NCBI RefSeq assembly: GCF_018138715.1
Contig: NZ_JAGSHX010000006.1
Location: 3,224,001-3,288,000, forward strand
DNA from: Streptomyces asiaticus
GTDB taxonomy: Bacteria > Actinomycetota > Actinomycetes > Streptomycetales > Streptomycetaceae
Length of the DNA stretch: 64,000 nucleotides
Reading direction: 5' to 3'
A program made the position numbers and the translations under genes. Shown here one piece after another: positions 26,649-35,972 of this stretch (its first letter is position 1; every line of letters begins with the position of its first letter). Under the pieces are notes generated by a model that saw only the letters and a list, made by a program, of their open reading frames with translations, ran no database searches and had not been told where the DNA came from.

Positions 26649-27569
26649 ATGACTGCCGACGCCTCCCCCGTACCCGCCCTGGACCGCATCCGGGTCGGCT
26701 CGGCCCCCGACTCCTGGGGGGTGTGGTTCCCCGACGACGATCAGCAGGTCCCCTGGCAGCGCTTCCTCGACGAGGTCACCGAGGCCGGTTACGAGTGGAT
26801 CGAGCTGGGTCCGTACGGCTATCTGCCCACGGACCCGGCCCGGCTCACCGAGGAGACCGGCCGGCGCGGTCTCACGGTCTCCGCGGGCACCGTCTTCACC
26901 TCGCTGCACCGCGGCCCCGAGGTCTGGGACGCCACCTGGGAGCATGTCTCCCAGGTCGCCGAGCTGACCCGGGCGATGAACGCCAAGCACCTCGTGGTCA
27001 TCCCCTCCTTCTGGCGGGACGACAAGACCGCCGAGCTGATCGAACCCCCGAAGCTCACCGCCGAGCAGTGGCGCCATCTGTCCACCGGGATGGAGCGGCT
27101 CGGCCGTGAGGTGCGGGAGCGCTTCGGACTCGACATCGTCGTCCACCCGCATGCCGACACCCATATCGACACCGAGGAGAACGTGGCCCGCTTCCTGGAC
27201 GCCACCGACGCAGACCTGGTCAACCTCTGCCTGGATACGGGCCACTACGCCTACTGCGGCGGCGACAGCGTCAAGCTGATCGAGACCTACGGCGAGCGCA
27301 TCGGCTATCTCCACCTCAAGCAGGTCGACCCGGAGATCCTCGCCGATGTGGTGAAGAACGGGGTGCCGTTCGGCCCCGCCGTCCAGCGTGGTGTGATGTG
27401 CGAACCGCCGAACGGCATTCCGGAGCTGGGTCCGGTCCTGACCGCGGCCCAGAACCTGGATGTGGATCTGTTCGCCATCGTCGAGCAGGACATGTACCCC
27501 TGCCCGCCCGGCCAGCCCTTCCCCATCGCCGAGCGCACCCGGCGCTTCCTGCGCTCCTGCGGCGCCTGA
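26649..27569 (+). CDS. IolE/IolH-like sugar phosphate isomerase/epimerase family protein
   Basis: A 306-residue AP-endonuclease-2/xylose-isomerase-like TIM barrel. N terminus [13 protein letters not shown], then [14 protein letters not shown]. Metal-ligand candidates are in [30 protein letters not shown] and the late Glu of VEQDMYP. In this locus it most likely acts as 2-keto-myo-inositol dehydratase (IolE role) or a keto-inositol isomerase; the family cannot be split further by eye. Start ATG 26649 follows GAGGAGA. It has its own putative promoter. Confidence 0.85.
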   Translation: MTADASPVPALDRIRVGSAPDSWGVWFPDDDQQVPWQRFLDEVTEAGYEWIELGPYGYLPTDPARLTEETGRRGLTVSAGTVFTSLHRGPEVWDATWEHVSQVAELTRAMNAKHLVVIPSFWRDDKTAELIEPPKLTAEQWRHLSTGMERLGREVRERFGLDIVVHPHADTHIDTEENVARFLDATDADLVNLCLDTGHYAYCGGDSVKLIETYGERIGYLHLKQVDPEILADVVKNGVPFGPAVQRGVMCEPPNGIPELGPVLTAAQNLDVDLFAIVEQDMYPCPPGQPFPIAERTRRFLRSCGA

Positions 27570-27585
27570 CCCCTCCCTTTCCGCC

Positions 27586-27665
27586 CCCACGGGCCTTCGC
27601 CCACTCGGGCCTTCGCCCCACGGGCCTTGGCTCCACGGGCCTTCGCCCCCACGGGCCTTCGAACC
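27586..27665. repeat. Five-unit tandem repeat CCACGGGCCTTCGC in the iolE-iolG gap
   Basis: The core GGGCCTTCG (one unit has GGGCCTTGG) starts at 27591, 27607, 27622, 27637 and 27653, with a 15-16 bp period. It fills most of the 130-bp gap between the IolE-like stop and the Shine-Dalgarno of the next gene. No coding capacity. Confidence 0.85.
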
Positions 27666-27699
27666 GTCCAGAGAGCAGAGAGAGAAGAGAGAGCAGTTT

Positions 27700-28719
27700 A
27701 TGACCCAGCAGGGAACGCTCGGGGTCGCCGTCATCGGGACCGGCAAGATGGGCGCCGACCATGTCCGCCGCATCAACGACGTGATCAGCGGCGCCCGGGT
27801 GGCCGCCGTGGTCGACATCGACGAGGCGCGGGCCAAGGCGGTCGCCGACACCGCCGACGGCTGTCAGGCGTTCACCGACCCGGCCGCCGCGATGGCCGCG
27901 CCCGGCGTGGACGCGGTGCTGATCGCCTCGCCGGGGCCCGCGCACGAGGCCGCGCTGCTCAGCGCTTTCGAGCGCGATCTGCCGGTGCTGTGCGAGAAGC
28001 CGCTCACCCCGGACTCCGCGTCCGCGCTGCGGGTGCTGGAGGCCGAGCAGCGGCTGGGCCACCGCCGGGTGCAGGTGGGCTTCATGCGCCGCTACGACAC
28101 CGAGTTCATGAAGCTCAAGGCGCTGCTGGCCGGGGGTGAGCTGGGCCGCCCGCTGCTGCTGCACTGCCGCCACCGCAATGCCTCGGTGCACTCGTACTTC
28201 ACCAACGAGATGATGATCACCGACTCGGTGGTGCATGAGATGGACCAGTCGCGCTGGCTGCTGGAGCAGGAGATCGCCGCGGTCACCGTGCTCAAGCCGA
28301 CCCCCAGCTCACTGTCGCCCGAACCGCTCAGCGACCCCCAGCTGGTGGTCTTCGAGACCACCGGCGGGGCGATCGTCAATGTGGAGATCTTCGCCACCTG
28401 CGGCTTCGGCTACCAGGTGCAGGCGGAGGCGGTCTGCGAGCGGGGCACCGCCCGCGTCGGCGATGCCCACGGGATGCTGGTCAACCGGCCCGGCACCTGG
28501 GGCGGGGAGATCGCCCCCGACTTCGTGGCCCGCTTCGAGGAGGCGTACGACCGCGAGGTGCAGAGCTGGGTCAACGCCACCCGGCGCGGCGAGGTCGAGG
28601 GCCCCAGCACCTGGGACGGCTATGCCGCGACCGCCGTCAGCGAGGCGGGGGTCCGGGCCCAGGCCACGGGGCAGCGCACGGCGGTCGAGATGATCGAGCG
28701 CCCCGCCCTCTACAGCTGA
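27700..28719 (+). CDS. iolG: Gfo/Idh/MocA oxidoreductase, probable inositol 2-dehydrogenase
   Basis: A 339-residue NAD(P)-dependent dehydrogenase that would oxidise myo-inositol to 2-keto-myo-inositol, the entry step of the pathway. The Rossmann motif is [18 protein letters not shown]. The catalytic lysine lies in [10 protein letters not shown], and the active-site stretch [13 protein letters not shown] follows. Start ATG 27700 is preceded by the purine-rich GAGAGAAGAGAGAGCA. Its 3' end is tandemly repeated and then terminated at 28760. Substrate is inferred from the locus. Confidence 0.85.
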   Translation: MTQQGTLGVAVIGTGKMGADHVRRINDVISGARVAAVVDIDEARAKAVADTADGCQAFTDPAAAMAAPGVDAVLIASPGPAHEAALLSAFERDLPVLCEKPLTPDSASALRVLEAEQRLGHRRVQVGFMRRYDTEFMKLKALLAGGELGRPLLLHCRHRNASVHSYFTNEMMITDSVVHEMDQSRWLLEQEIAAVTVLKPTPSSLSPEPLSDPQLVVFETTGGAIVNVEIFATCGFGYQVQAEAVCERGTARVGDAHGMLVNRPGTWGGEIAPDFVARFEEAYDREVQSWVNATRRGEVEGPSTWDGYAATAVSEAGVRAQATGQRTAVEMIERPALYS

Positions 28720-28760
28720 CGCCCCGTCTCCAGCTGACGCCTTGTCTCCAGCTGACGCCC
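28712..28760 (+). repeat. Threefold repeat of the iolG 3' end
   Basis: CAGCTGACGCC, which spans the TGA stop of the gene, occurs three times (first at the gene end, then twice more preceded by CCGTCTC and TTGTCTC) with an 18-bp period. Confidence 0.85.
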
Positions 28761-28795
28761 AGCGGGCCGGCCGTGACCTCACGGCCGGCCCGCTG
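28760..28795 (+). terminator. Terminator of the iolE-iolG unit
   Basis: A 17-bp perfect inverted repeat CAGCGGGCCGGCCGTGA / TCACGGCCGGCCCGCTG with almost no loop, about 40 bp after the stop codon. Confidence 0.85.
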
Positions 28796-29011
28796 TGGTC
28801 ATGGCGTCCGGGTCTCGTCCGGTGCGTCACCCGTGCGTCACAGCGGTCACATCTCCACACGCCTCCGTCACAGCTGTTCAACAGCCCCGGGCCCCCTTCA
28901 CTCAGCGTCGTTGACCGGGCACAGGCTGATGGAATGTGAGCAGGCGCGCCGTGGCTCCCCCGACGGCCCCACCGGGCCGTGACCGCGACGCCCTGCGGAA
29001 GGGCATAAGAG

Positions 29012-29221
29012 ATGACCGACCGGAGGCTGTGGTCGTACAAGGAGATCGCCGCGCATATCGGTGTGCAGACCGACACCGTACGGTCCTATCGCAAGCACGG
29101 TCTGCTGCCGCCCCCCGATCATGTGGAGGGCGGCAAACCGTATTGGTACGCGGATACGATCCGCTCCTGGGTGGTCCGCAGACCCGGCAACCGCCGCGCC
29201 CGGCGTGACGGCAAGGACTAG
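29012..29221 (+). CDS. Small helix-turn-helix DNA-binding protein (MerR/AlpA-like)
   Basis: A 69-residue protein that is almost entirely one winged-HTH unit: WSYKEIAAHIGVQTDTVRSY, then YRKHGLLPPPDHVEGG and PYWYADTIRSWVV, with a basic tail (RRPGNRRARRDGKD). This resembles MerR-type or AlpA/excisionase-type DNA-binding modules without an effector domain. Start ATG 29012; GGAAGG lies about 11 nt upstream. The preceding 215 bp contains several TCACA repeats but no clear promoter. Its targets are unknown. Confidence 0.8.
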   Translation: MTDRRLWSYKEIAAHIGVQTDTVRSYRKHGLLPPPDHVEGGKPYWYADTIRSWVVRRPGNRRARRDGKD

Positions 29222-29247
29222 CGGTGCCGCCACGTCCGCCTGAGCCG

Positions 29248-31668
29248 TCAGCGGCCCGTACTCACCCGGTCCCGGTCCCGCGCCTTCTCCCCCTCTCCCC
29301 GAACCCCGTCCTCGTCGTGCACCTTGTCCTCACCGTGAGCCCCGTCCTCGCCGTGCGCCTTGTCCTCACCGTGAGGCCCGCCCTTGCCGTGAGGCCCACC
29401 CTTGCCGCCGCACCGGCGACCATCGGCCTCGCCGCCGGTGGCGGCATCCGTGGACTCCCCCTCGCTCAGCCCGAACCGGGTGTGCAGCCGCCGCAGCGGG
29501 CCCGGGGCCCACCAGGTGGCCCGGCCGGTCAGCTTCATCACCGCCGGCACCAGCAGCCCGCGCACCACCATCGCGTCCATCAGCACGGCCAGGGCGATGC
29601 CCAGCCCCAGCATCTTGGTGTTGGTGACCCGCGAGGTGCCGATGCCCACCATCACCACGGCGAGGATCAGCGCCGCCGCCGTGATCAGTCCGCCGGTGCG
29701 CCGCAGTCCGAACTCCACCGCCGCCTGATGGTCCCCGGTGCGGTCGTACTCCTCCTTGATCCGGGAGAGCAGGAAGACCCCGTAGTCCATGGAGAGCCCG
29801 AAGGCGACGCAGAACATCAGGACGGGCAGGGTGGTCTCGATATCGCCGGAGGTGGTGAAGGCGAGCGGGCCGGACAGATGCCCGTCCTGGAAGACCCACA
29901 CCACCGCGCCGAACATCGCGGTCAGACTGAGCGCGTTGAGCAGCACGGCCTGAATCGGTATCAGCACGCTTCCGGTGAGCAGGAAGACCAGCAGCAGGGT
30001 GACGGCGACGATGATGGCCGCGGCCCAGGGCAGCCGGTCGGCTATGGAGTCCTTGGTGTCCACCAGGACGGCGGCGGTGCCGGTCGCCGAGGTGGTGAAC
30101 GACGGCTCCTGGGCGCGGATCGTCCGCACCAGGTCCTGGCTGGCGGTGTCCACGGCCTCCCCCTTGGGCTGCACGGTGATCTCCGCCGAGCCATCCGACA
30201 GCCGCGCCGCCTCCGCCGGCCCCGGCTCGGCCACCCGCCGCCCGTCGGCGAACCGGCCCGCCGGGCTGTCCACCCGCAGCACCTGGGGGAGGGCGGAGAC
30301 CTTGGCGCTGTAGTCGGCGAGGGCCTTGGTGCCGATGGAGCCGCCCTCCGCGAGGACCTCCACCGCGCCCCCGGGACCGCCGGGGAACCCCTCCCGGATG
30401 TGCTGCTGCACCACATGGGACTCGGCGCTCGACGGCAGCTGACGGTCGTCCGCGGTGCCGAACTCCACCCTCAGGAACGGCAGTCCCAGCGCGACCAGAC
30501 CGGCGACGGTGGCCAGCGCGAACACCGGGGCGCGCCGCATCACCAGCCGGGCGAGCCGCGCCCACCCCGCCCCGGGCTCACCGCCCCGGGCCGGGCGGCC
30601 GCGGCGCAGCAGCCGGGTGAGATCCAGTGCGTTGACCCGGTCGCCCAGGAGGATGAGCGCCGCGGGCAGGACCACCAGGGCGGCGGTGGCGGCGATCAGC
30701 ACCACCGCGATCCCGGCATAGGCGAAGGAGCGCAGGAAGTACTGCGGGAAGACCAGCATGGCGGCGAGCGACGCGGCGACGGTCAGCGCCGAGAAGAGGA
30801 CGGTGCGCCCGGCGGTGCGCAGCGTGGCCGCGACGGCGGGCAGCTTCTCCGCGCCCCGGCCCAGCTCCTCGCGGAAGCGACGGACGATGAACAGGGCATA
30901 GTCGATGGCGAGTCCGAGGCCGAGCGCGGTGGTCAGGTTCTGCGCGAAGACCGAGACATCGGTGAACTCGGTGAGCCCGCGCAGCACCGCGTCGGTGCCG
31001 AGGATCGCGATGATGCCGACTCCGAGCGGCAGCAGGGCGGCCACGGCGCTGCCGAAGACCATCACGAGCAGCACCAGGGTGATGGGCAGGGCGATCATCT
31101 CGGCCCGCAGCAGATCCTCCTGGATGGTGGACTGGAGCTCATGGCGGACCGCGACCATCCCGCCGACCCGCACCTCGACCGGGCCGTGGGCACCCCGGTA
31201 GTGGGGCGCTATGCGCTCCAGCGCCTTGCCCGCGGCCGACTCATCGCCCAGGATCCGCGCGGCGATGATCGCCTCGCCCCGGTCACGGGCCCGCAGCGAG
31301 GGCGCGCCGGTGGTCCAGTACGAGGTGACCCCGGTGACCGCCTTCTCGCCCGAGAGCTTCTTGGCCAGTGCCCGGGCCTCGGCGGCGACGGCCGGATCGT
31401 CCACGGCCTTCTTACCGCTGTCGACGAGCAGGATCAGATTGGGTTGCGAGGCGGGGAAGCGCTTCTCGAGCGCCTTGGTGGCATACGCGGACTCGGACGC
31501 GGGGTCCTCCCAGCCGCCGCTTCCCATCCGGTCGGCGACCCCACTCCCGGCTACGACGGCCAGCGCGGTGAAGATCAAAGCGATCAGCAGAGACAGCCGA
31601 GGACGCGCCGTGACCAGGCGGGTCCACCCTCCGATCCGGTCCTCGGGTGGGCGGTTGACATCGGTCAT
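29248..31668 (-). CDS. MMPL-family RND transporter with acidic/His-rich C-terminal tail
   Basis: An 806-residue RND-type exporter with two repeats of one plus five spans. The first large extracellular loop spans about residues 40-190. A membrane cluster has FGSAVAALLPLGVGIIAILG and TTALGLGLAIDYALFIVRRF. The second half has AFGLSMDYGVFLLSRIKEEYDRTG. Actinobacterial relatives export lipids, polyketides or antibiotics. The last 70 residues form a degenerate HGED/HGKGG repeat rich in His, Asp, Glu and Lys. It is divergent from a TetR gene with two palindromes between, so TetR repression is likely. Confidence 0.93.
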   Translation of the reverse strand: MTDVNRPPEDRIGGWTRLVTARPRLSLLIALIFTALAVVAGSGVADRMGSGGWEDPASESAYATKALEKRFPASQPNLILLVDSGKKAVDDPAVAAEARALAKKLSGEKAVTGVTSYWTTGAPSLRARDRGEAIIAARILGDESAAGKALERIAPHYRGAHGPVEVRVGGMVAVRHELQSTIQEDLLRAEMIALPITLVLLVMVFGSAVAALLPLGVGIIAILGTDAVLRGLTEFTDVSVFAQNLTTALGLGLAIDYALFIVRRFREELGRGAEKLPAVAATLRTAGRTVLFSALTVAASLAAMLVFPQYFLRSFAYAGIAVVLIAATAALVVLPAALILLGDRVNALDLTRLLRRGRPARGGEPGAGWARLARLVMRRAPVFALATVAGLVALGLPFLRVEFGTADDRQLPSSAESHVVQQHIREGFPGGPGGAVEVLAEGGSIGTKALADYSAKVSALPQVLRVDSPAGRFADGRRVAEPGPAEAARLSDGSAEITVQPKGEAVDTASQDLVRTIRAQEPSFTTSATGTAAVLVDTKDSIADRLPWAAAIIVAVTLLLVFLLTGSVLIPIQAVLLNALSLTAMFGAVVWVFQDGHLSGPLAFTTSGDIETTLPVLMFCVAFGLSMDYGVFLLSRIKEEYDRTGDHQAAVEFGLRRTGGLITAAALILAVVMVGIGTSRVTNTKMLGLGIALAVLMDAMVVRGLLVPAVMKLTGRATWWAPGPLRRLHTRFGLSEGESTDAATGGEADGRRCGGKGGPHGKGGPHGEDKAHGEDGAHGEDKVHDEDGVRGEGEKARDRDRVSTGR

Positions 31669-31750
31669 GGCGCGGTGTCCCCTTCACCTGTGCCCCATGC
31701 CGCCACCACATGTCCGTAGGCAGCACGGGTCGCTGATTACCATGGACGGT

Positions 31751-31803
31751 AAACACGAGCGACCGCTCGCGTTTCTCAAGAATGCGAGCGGGCGCTCGTG
31801 TTT
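31751..31803. promoter_or_regulatory. Two TetR-type palindromic operators
   Basis: O1 (31751-31774) is a 24-bp palindrome AAACACGAGCG-AC-CGCTCGCGTTT with one mismatch. O2 (about 31783-31803) is GCGAGCG-GG-CGCTCGTG with an AACAC-type flank. Centres are 29 bp apart. They lie between the divergent MMPL and TetR genes and share the half-site CGCTCG(T/C)GTTT. Confidence 0.85.
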
Positions 31804-31835
31804 GTCAATCGAACACGGAGAGCCGGGGAAAACAG

Positions 31836-32495
31836 GTGAGCGAGAGCAAGGCGGACCAGTCCGACGAGACGGCGAAGCCGCGCCGCAGACAGGCGCGCGG
31901 CGAGCGCCGGATCCAGCAGCTGCTCGACGCCGCCGCCAGCGTCTTCTGCCGCACCGGCTACACCTCGGCGAGCACCAACGCCATCGCCCGCGAGGCCGGG
32001 GTCTCCCCCGGCACGCTGTACCAGTTCTTCCCGAACAAGGAGGCCATCGCCGTCGAGCTCGGCGAGCGCCTCAACCGCCGGATGCTGGAAACCCACGGGG
32101 TGGCCTTCACCCTCGAGAACGCCGCGCTGCCACTGCGCGAACTGCTCGACGCGGTCCTCGATCCGATGATCGAGTTCAACTGCGCGAACCCCGCCTTCCT
32201 GACCCTGCTCCAGTCCTCCGACGCCCCGGGCCACTTCCTCGAGGAGCACGCCACCCTGCACGACTCGATCCAGGACCGCATCAGCGAACTGATCGGCGCC
32301 CGCAGCCCCGACCTCTCCCCCGAGCGCCGCACCCAGACCGCGAACATGGCGTTCGCCCTGTTCAAGGCCGGGCTGGGACTGATCCTCGGCCATGAGGGCG
32401 CGGAACGGGACGCGTACGTAGCGGAGTTGAAATCCGCCCTGTACGGCTATCTCGCCCCGGCGCTGGGCACCGAGGGAGTCCCCGCCCAGCCCTGA
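31836..32495 (+). CDS. TetR-family transcriptional regulator
   Basis: A 219-residue repressor. The N-terminal HTH (about residues 22-75) reads QQLLDAAASVFCRTGYTSAS, then AIAREAGVSPGTLYQFFPNK. The remaining helical domain would bind an inducer and dimerise. Start GTG 31836 (VSESKADQ) follows GGGGAAAACA. The divergent MMPL gene and the paired palindromes in between point to control of that exporter and of itself. Confidence 0.92.
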   Translation: MSESKADQSDETAKPRRRQARGERRIQQLLDAAASVFCRTGYTSASTNAIAREAGVSPGTLYQFFPNKEAIAVELGERLNRRMLETHGVAFTLENAALPLRELLDAVLDPMIEFNCANPAFLTLLQSSDAPGHFLEEHATLHDSIQDRISELIGARSPDLSPERRTQTANMAFALFKAGLGLILGHEGAERDAYVAELKSALYGYLAPALGTEGVPAQP

Positions 32496-32602
32496 CCCCG
32501 GACCACACCTCGTCGCACGTCCCTCCCCCGCTCCGGCCCGCGGAGGGGTGCGCGCGGGCGCACCGCACCCGTCAGCGACCGGCGCACCACCGGCTTCCAT
32601 CC

Positions 32603-32619
32603 ATACCCCCTAGGGGTAT
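32603..32619 (+). promoter_or_regulatory. CsoR-like copper operator
   Basis: ATACCCC-CTA-GGGGTAT is a 17-bp palindrome matching the known actinobacterial CsoR operator form, about 85 bp upstream of the copZ start. No csoR gene is recognisable nearby. Confidence 0.75.
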
Positions 32620-32704
32620 AGAGTGGGGATTGCCAGGAGACGCTGAGGCATTCCGGTGCCTCCTGCGCACCGACCGTCACGCTCACCCCACACAGGAGAA
32701 CCCC

Positions 32705-32929
32705 ATGAGCTCCGAGGCAGTCACCACCGTCTACAAGGTGACGGGTATGACCTGCGGCCACTGCGAAGGCGCCGTCACGGAGGAGGTCGGCGCCCTCGAC
32801 GGCGTCACCTCCGTCAAGGCCGTGGCCTCCACCGGCCAGGTCACCGTGGTCTCGGCCGCCCCGCTGGACGACGAGACCGTCCGCGCCGCCGTGGACGAGG
32901 CGGGCTACGAGCTCGCCGGCCGGGCCTGA
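32705..32929 (+). CDS. copZ: Copper chaperone CopZ
   Basis: A 74-residue heavy-metal-associated domain protein with the Cu(I)-binding motif GMTCGHC near residue 14. The ferredoxin-like fold continues through VTSVKAVASTGQVTVVS and AVDEAGYELAG. Start ATG 32705 with AGGAGAA upstream. It delivers copper to the P-type ATPase encoded immediately downstream. A CsoR-type palindrome precedes it, implying copper induction. Confidence 0.95.
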   Translation: MSSEAVTTVYKVTGMTCGHCEGAVTEEVGALDGVTSVKAVASTGQVTVVSAAPLDDETVRAAVDEAGYELAGRA

Positions 32930-33016
32930 GCGAGCCCCTACCAAACCCCCGCCGGACCGTGCCGCCCTGCTCATACAGTCGCCGCACGGCCCGGCCCTCC
33001 TCCCAGGAGACCAGAC

Positions 33017-35326
33017 ATGACCAGCACGGCACCCCCCGCCGGGTCCGCCGCCGACACCACGGCGACGGCCGACGGGCCCTCGCAGGTCGAGCTCGCCATC
33101 GGCGGAATGACCTGTGCGTCCTGCGCCGCCCGTGTCGAGAAGAAGCTCAACCGCCTCGACGGCGTCACCGCCACGGTGAACTTCGCCACCGAGAAGGCCA
33201 AGGTGTCCTACGGCGCGGGGATCGAGGTCGCCGACCTGATCGCCACCGTCGTCAAAACCGGGTACACCGCCGAGGAACCGCGCCCCGCCGTGCCCGAGCC
33301 CCGCACCCCCGAGGGCGCCGCCGCACCGGAGGCCGACCCGCGCGGCGAGGCCGCGCCGGACTCCCTGCGCCACCGCATGCTCGTCTCCCTCGCGCTGTCC
33401 CTGCCCGTCGTGGTGCTGGCGATGGTGCCGTCCCTCCAGTTCGACAACTGGCAGTGGCTCTCGCTCACCCTCGCCGCGCCGGTCGTCGTCTGGGGCGGCG
33501 CGCCCTTCCACAAGGCCGCCTGGACGAACGCCCGGCACGGCGCGGCCACCATGGACACCCTCGTCTCCATCGGCACCCTGGCGGCCCTCGGCTGGTCCGC
33601 ATGGGCGCTGTTCTTCGGCCACGCGGGCATGCCCGGTATGCGGCACGGCTTCGACCTCACCGTCTCCCGCACCGACGGATCGTCCTCGATCTACCTGGAG
33701 GCGGCGGCCGGAGTGACCGCGCTGATCCTCCTCGGCCGCTACCTGGAGGCGAAGTCCAAGCGGCGGGCGGGCGCGGCGCTGCGCGCGCTGCTTGAGCTCG
33801 GCGCCAAGGACGTGGCCGTGCTGCGCGGAGGCAAGGAGGTACGGATCCCCGTCGGCGAGCTGGCCGTCGGCGACCGCTTCGTGGCGCGCCCCGGCGAGAA
33901 GATCGCCACCGACGGCACGGTGGTCGAGGGCTCCTCCGCCGTGGACGCCTCGATGCTGACCGGCGAGTCGGTGCCCGTGGACGTGGGGGTCGGCGACGCG
34001 GTGGCGGGCGCGACCGTCAACGCGTCGGGCCGGATCGTGGTCGAGGCCACCCGGGTCGGTGCGGACACCCAGCTGTCCCGTATGGCCAAGCTGGTCGAGG
34101 ACGCGCAGAACGGCAAGGCCGAGGTGCAGCGGCTCGCCGACCGGGTCTCGGGGATCTTCGTACCGATCGTGTTGCTGATCGCCGTCGGCACCCTACTGGG
34201 CTGGCTGCTCACCACGGGCGACGCGGCCGCCGCCTTCACCGCGGCCGTCGCCGTCCTGATCATCGCCTGCCCCTGCGCCCTGGGCCTGGCCACCCCGACC
34301 GCGCTCATGGTCGGCACCGGCCGCGGCGCCCAGCTGGGCATCCTGATCAAGGGGCCCGAGGTGCTGGAGTCCACCCGCCGGGTGGACACCGTCGTCCTGG
34401 ACAAGACCGGCACGGTGACGGCCGGGCAGATGCGGCTGCGTGGTGCCGTCACGGCGCCCGGAGTGGACGAGCGGGAGCTGCTGCGGCTCGCGGGCGCCCT
34501 GGAGCACGCCTCGGAGCACCCGATCGCGCGGGCCATCGCGGACGGCGCGGCCGAGCGGATCGGCGACCTCCCGGCGCCCGCCGACTTCCGCTCCGAGCCC
34601 GGCCTCGGCGTCCAGGGCACGGTGGACGGCCACGCGGTGCTGGTCGGCCGCGAGAAGCTGCTCGGCGCCTGGGCCATCGAGCTGCCCGAGGACCTGGCGG
34701 CCGCCAAGGCCGCGGCCGAGTCGGAAGGCCAGACGGCGGTCGCGGTGGCCTGGGACGGCGCGGCGCGCGGCGTCCTCCTGGTGGCCGACGCCGTCAAGGA
34801 GACCAGCGCCGAGGCGGTCGCCCAGCTGCGGGCGCTCGGCCTCACCCCGATCCTGCTGACCGGCGACAACCGGCTGGTCGCCGAGGCGGTGGCCCGCGAG
34901 GTCGGCATCGACGACGTCATCGCCGAGGTGCTGCCGCAGGACAAGGTGGACGTGGTGAAGCGGCTGCGGGACGAGGGCCGTACGGTCGCCATGGTGGGCG
35001 ACGGGGTCAACGACGCGGCCGCCCTGGCCACCGCCGACCTCGGGCTCGCGATGGGCACGGGCACGGACGCGGCCATTGAATCCGGGGATCTGACCTTGGT
35101 CCGGGGCGATCTGCGGGTGGCGGCGGACGCGATCCGGCTGGCGCGCAGGACCCTCGGCACCATCAAGGGCAATCTCTTCTGGGCCTTCGGCTACAACGTC
35201 GCCGCGCTGCCGCTCGCGGCGGCCGGACTGCTGAACCCGATGATCGCGGGAGCGGCGATGGCGTTCTCGTCCGTGTTCGTGGTGACGAACAGCCTGCGAC
35301 TGCGGACCTTCACAGCATCTCCATAG
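33017..35326 (+). CDS. copA: Copper-exporting P1B-type ATPase
   Basis: A 769-residue heavy-metal ATPase. The N-terminal metal-binding domain has GMTCASC (residues about 32-38). Eight spans follow; the transport site CPC lies in [17 protein letters not shown]. The phosphorylation motif [15 protein letters not shown] region, GDNRL and hinge [12 protein letters not shown] are all intact, with [18 protein letters not shown] in the last span. It pumps Cu(I) out of the cytoplasm. It follows copZ by 87 bp and ends in a strong terminator. Confidence 0.96.
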   Translation: MTSTAPPAGSAADTTATADGPSQVELAIGGMTCASCAARVEKKLNRLDGVTATVNFATEKAKVSYGAGIEVADLIATVVKTGYTAEEPRPAVPEPRTPEGAAAPEADPRGEAAPDSLRHRMLVSLALSLPVVVLAMVPSLQFDNWQWLSLTLAAPVVVWGGAPFHKAAWTNARHGAATMDTLVSIGTLAALGWSAWALFFGHAGMPGMRHGFDLTVSRTDGSSSIYLEAAAGVTALILLGRYLEAKSKRRAGAALRALLELGAKDVAVLRGGKEVRIPVGELAVGDRFVARPGEKIATDGTVVEGSSAVDASMLTGESVPVDVGVGDAVAGATVNASGRIVVEATRVGADTQLSRMAKLVEDAQNGKAEVQRLADRVSGIFVPIVLLIAVGTLLGWLLTTGDAAAAFTAAVAVLIIACPCALGLATPTALMVGTGRGAQLGILIKGPEVLESTRRVDTVVLDKTGTVTAGQMRLRGAVTAPGVDERELLRLAGALEHASEHPIARAIADGAAERIGDLPAPADFRSEPGLGVQGTVDGHAVLVGREKLLGAWAIELPEDLAAAKAAAESEGQTAVAVAWDGAARGVLLVADAVKETSAEAVAQLRALGLTPILLTGDNRLVAEAVAREVGIDDVIAEVLPQDKVDVVKRLRDEGRTVAMVGDGVNDAAALATADLGLAMGTGTDAAIESGDLTLVRGDLRVAADAIRLARRTLGTIKGNLFWAFGYNVAALPLAAAGLLNPMIAGAAMAFSSVFVVTNSLRLRTFTASP

Positions 35327-35367
35327 ATTCACCAAGTCCCCATAAGCCGCACAACACCCATACGACA

Positions 35368-35393
35368 GAGCCTCGATCTTCAAATCGAGGCTC
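35368..35393 (+). terminator. copA terminator
   Basis: GAGCCTCGAT-CTTCAA-ATCGAGGCTC, a perfect 10-bp stem with a 6-nt loop, followed by TTGCCCTTTT; located 42 bp after copA. This is the most canonical rho-independent terminator in the window. Confidence 0.92.
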
Positions 35394-35659
35394 TTGCCCT
35401 TTTATGGCCCTTATGGCAAGAGACGCAGATCACACACAACCCAACGTAACCATCGAGGGGGGTCGCGAGTCTAATGGGACGGTGGGGATACGTCTTGGGG
35501 GACGGATCCTGCTACGCGTAGCCGGGACGACGTACTCGGGGAGCTTTGAGCGGCCCTCCCGTAGGTACCCGTCCCGGCAGATCGCGTCACCATACGGCCC
35601 GCAAGGGCCCGTAGACGCCCGGCCGGATCCCGTGGGGGGAATCCGCTCCGGGGCAAGGG

Positions 35660-35704
35660 AAGCGCCCCGCTCCGACCCGTGGGGGGATCGGCAGCGGGGC
35701 GCTT
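35660..35704. repeat. 12-bp inverted repeat in the copA-citA gap
   Basis: AAGCGCCCCGCT and AGCGGGGCGCTT are separated by 21 nt. It could act as a bidirectional terminator or belong to the adjacent dispersed repeat; there is no gene to assign it to. Confidence 0.6.
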
Positions 35705-35716
35705 CTGGCACCTTCT

Positions 35717-35874
35717 TTTTGAGGCTCGGTTCGCCTCCGGGGCGCCTCAGTCTCCCCCAGCTACCGCTGGGAGGTGCCCCCTGTCGACGGTCGACCGTGC
35801 TCAGTCGCTCGTTCCTCGCTCCCTGCGCGCGCTCTCCCTTACGACAGCGACGCGCCCCTTCGGCTCACTCGCCG
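35717..35874. repeat. Dispersed intergenic repeat, copy B
   Basis: Shares several blocks of about 20 nt with copy A at 22.03-22.24 kb, but in a different order: AGCTACCGCTGGGAGGT lies before the GTCGACGGTCGACCGTGCTC block here and after it in copy A. That shuffling argues for a modular, mobile or recombining repeat family rather than a conserved leader. Confidence 0.85.
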
Positions 35875-35923
35875 GAAGACCCAAGCGCCAGAAGCTCTAC
35901 GGCGCCCGGCCCAGGTCATACGA

Positions 35924-35953
35924 GTGCCCCCGACCCGAGCAGGGCGGGGGCAC
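35924..35953 (-). terminator. Citrate synthase terminator
   Basis: GTGCCCCCG / CGGGGGCAC, 9-bp stem with a 12-nt loop, 20 bp beyond the citA stop on the minus strand. Confidence 0.8.
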
Positions 35954-35972
35954 CCGGGGCGCAACGGTTGCT

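Larger units (their letters stand above)
35327..35972. other. Long intergenic region copA-citA
   Basis: About 645 bp without a credible gene. It holds the copA terminator (35368-35393), a second hairpin AAGCGCCCCGCT / AGCGGGGCGCTT (35660-35704), the dispersed repeat copy B (35717-35874), and the citA terminator (35924-35953). Open frames through it are compositionally unlike neighbouring genes and cross the repeat. Confidence 0.75.

Noticed and set aside
35361..35400. Hairpin near copA considered as part of a tRNA gene or attachment site
   Set aside because: A single 10-bp stem with a T-rich tail fits a terminator; no cloverleaf, no CCA end and no integrase nearby.
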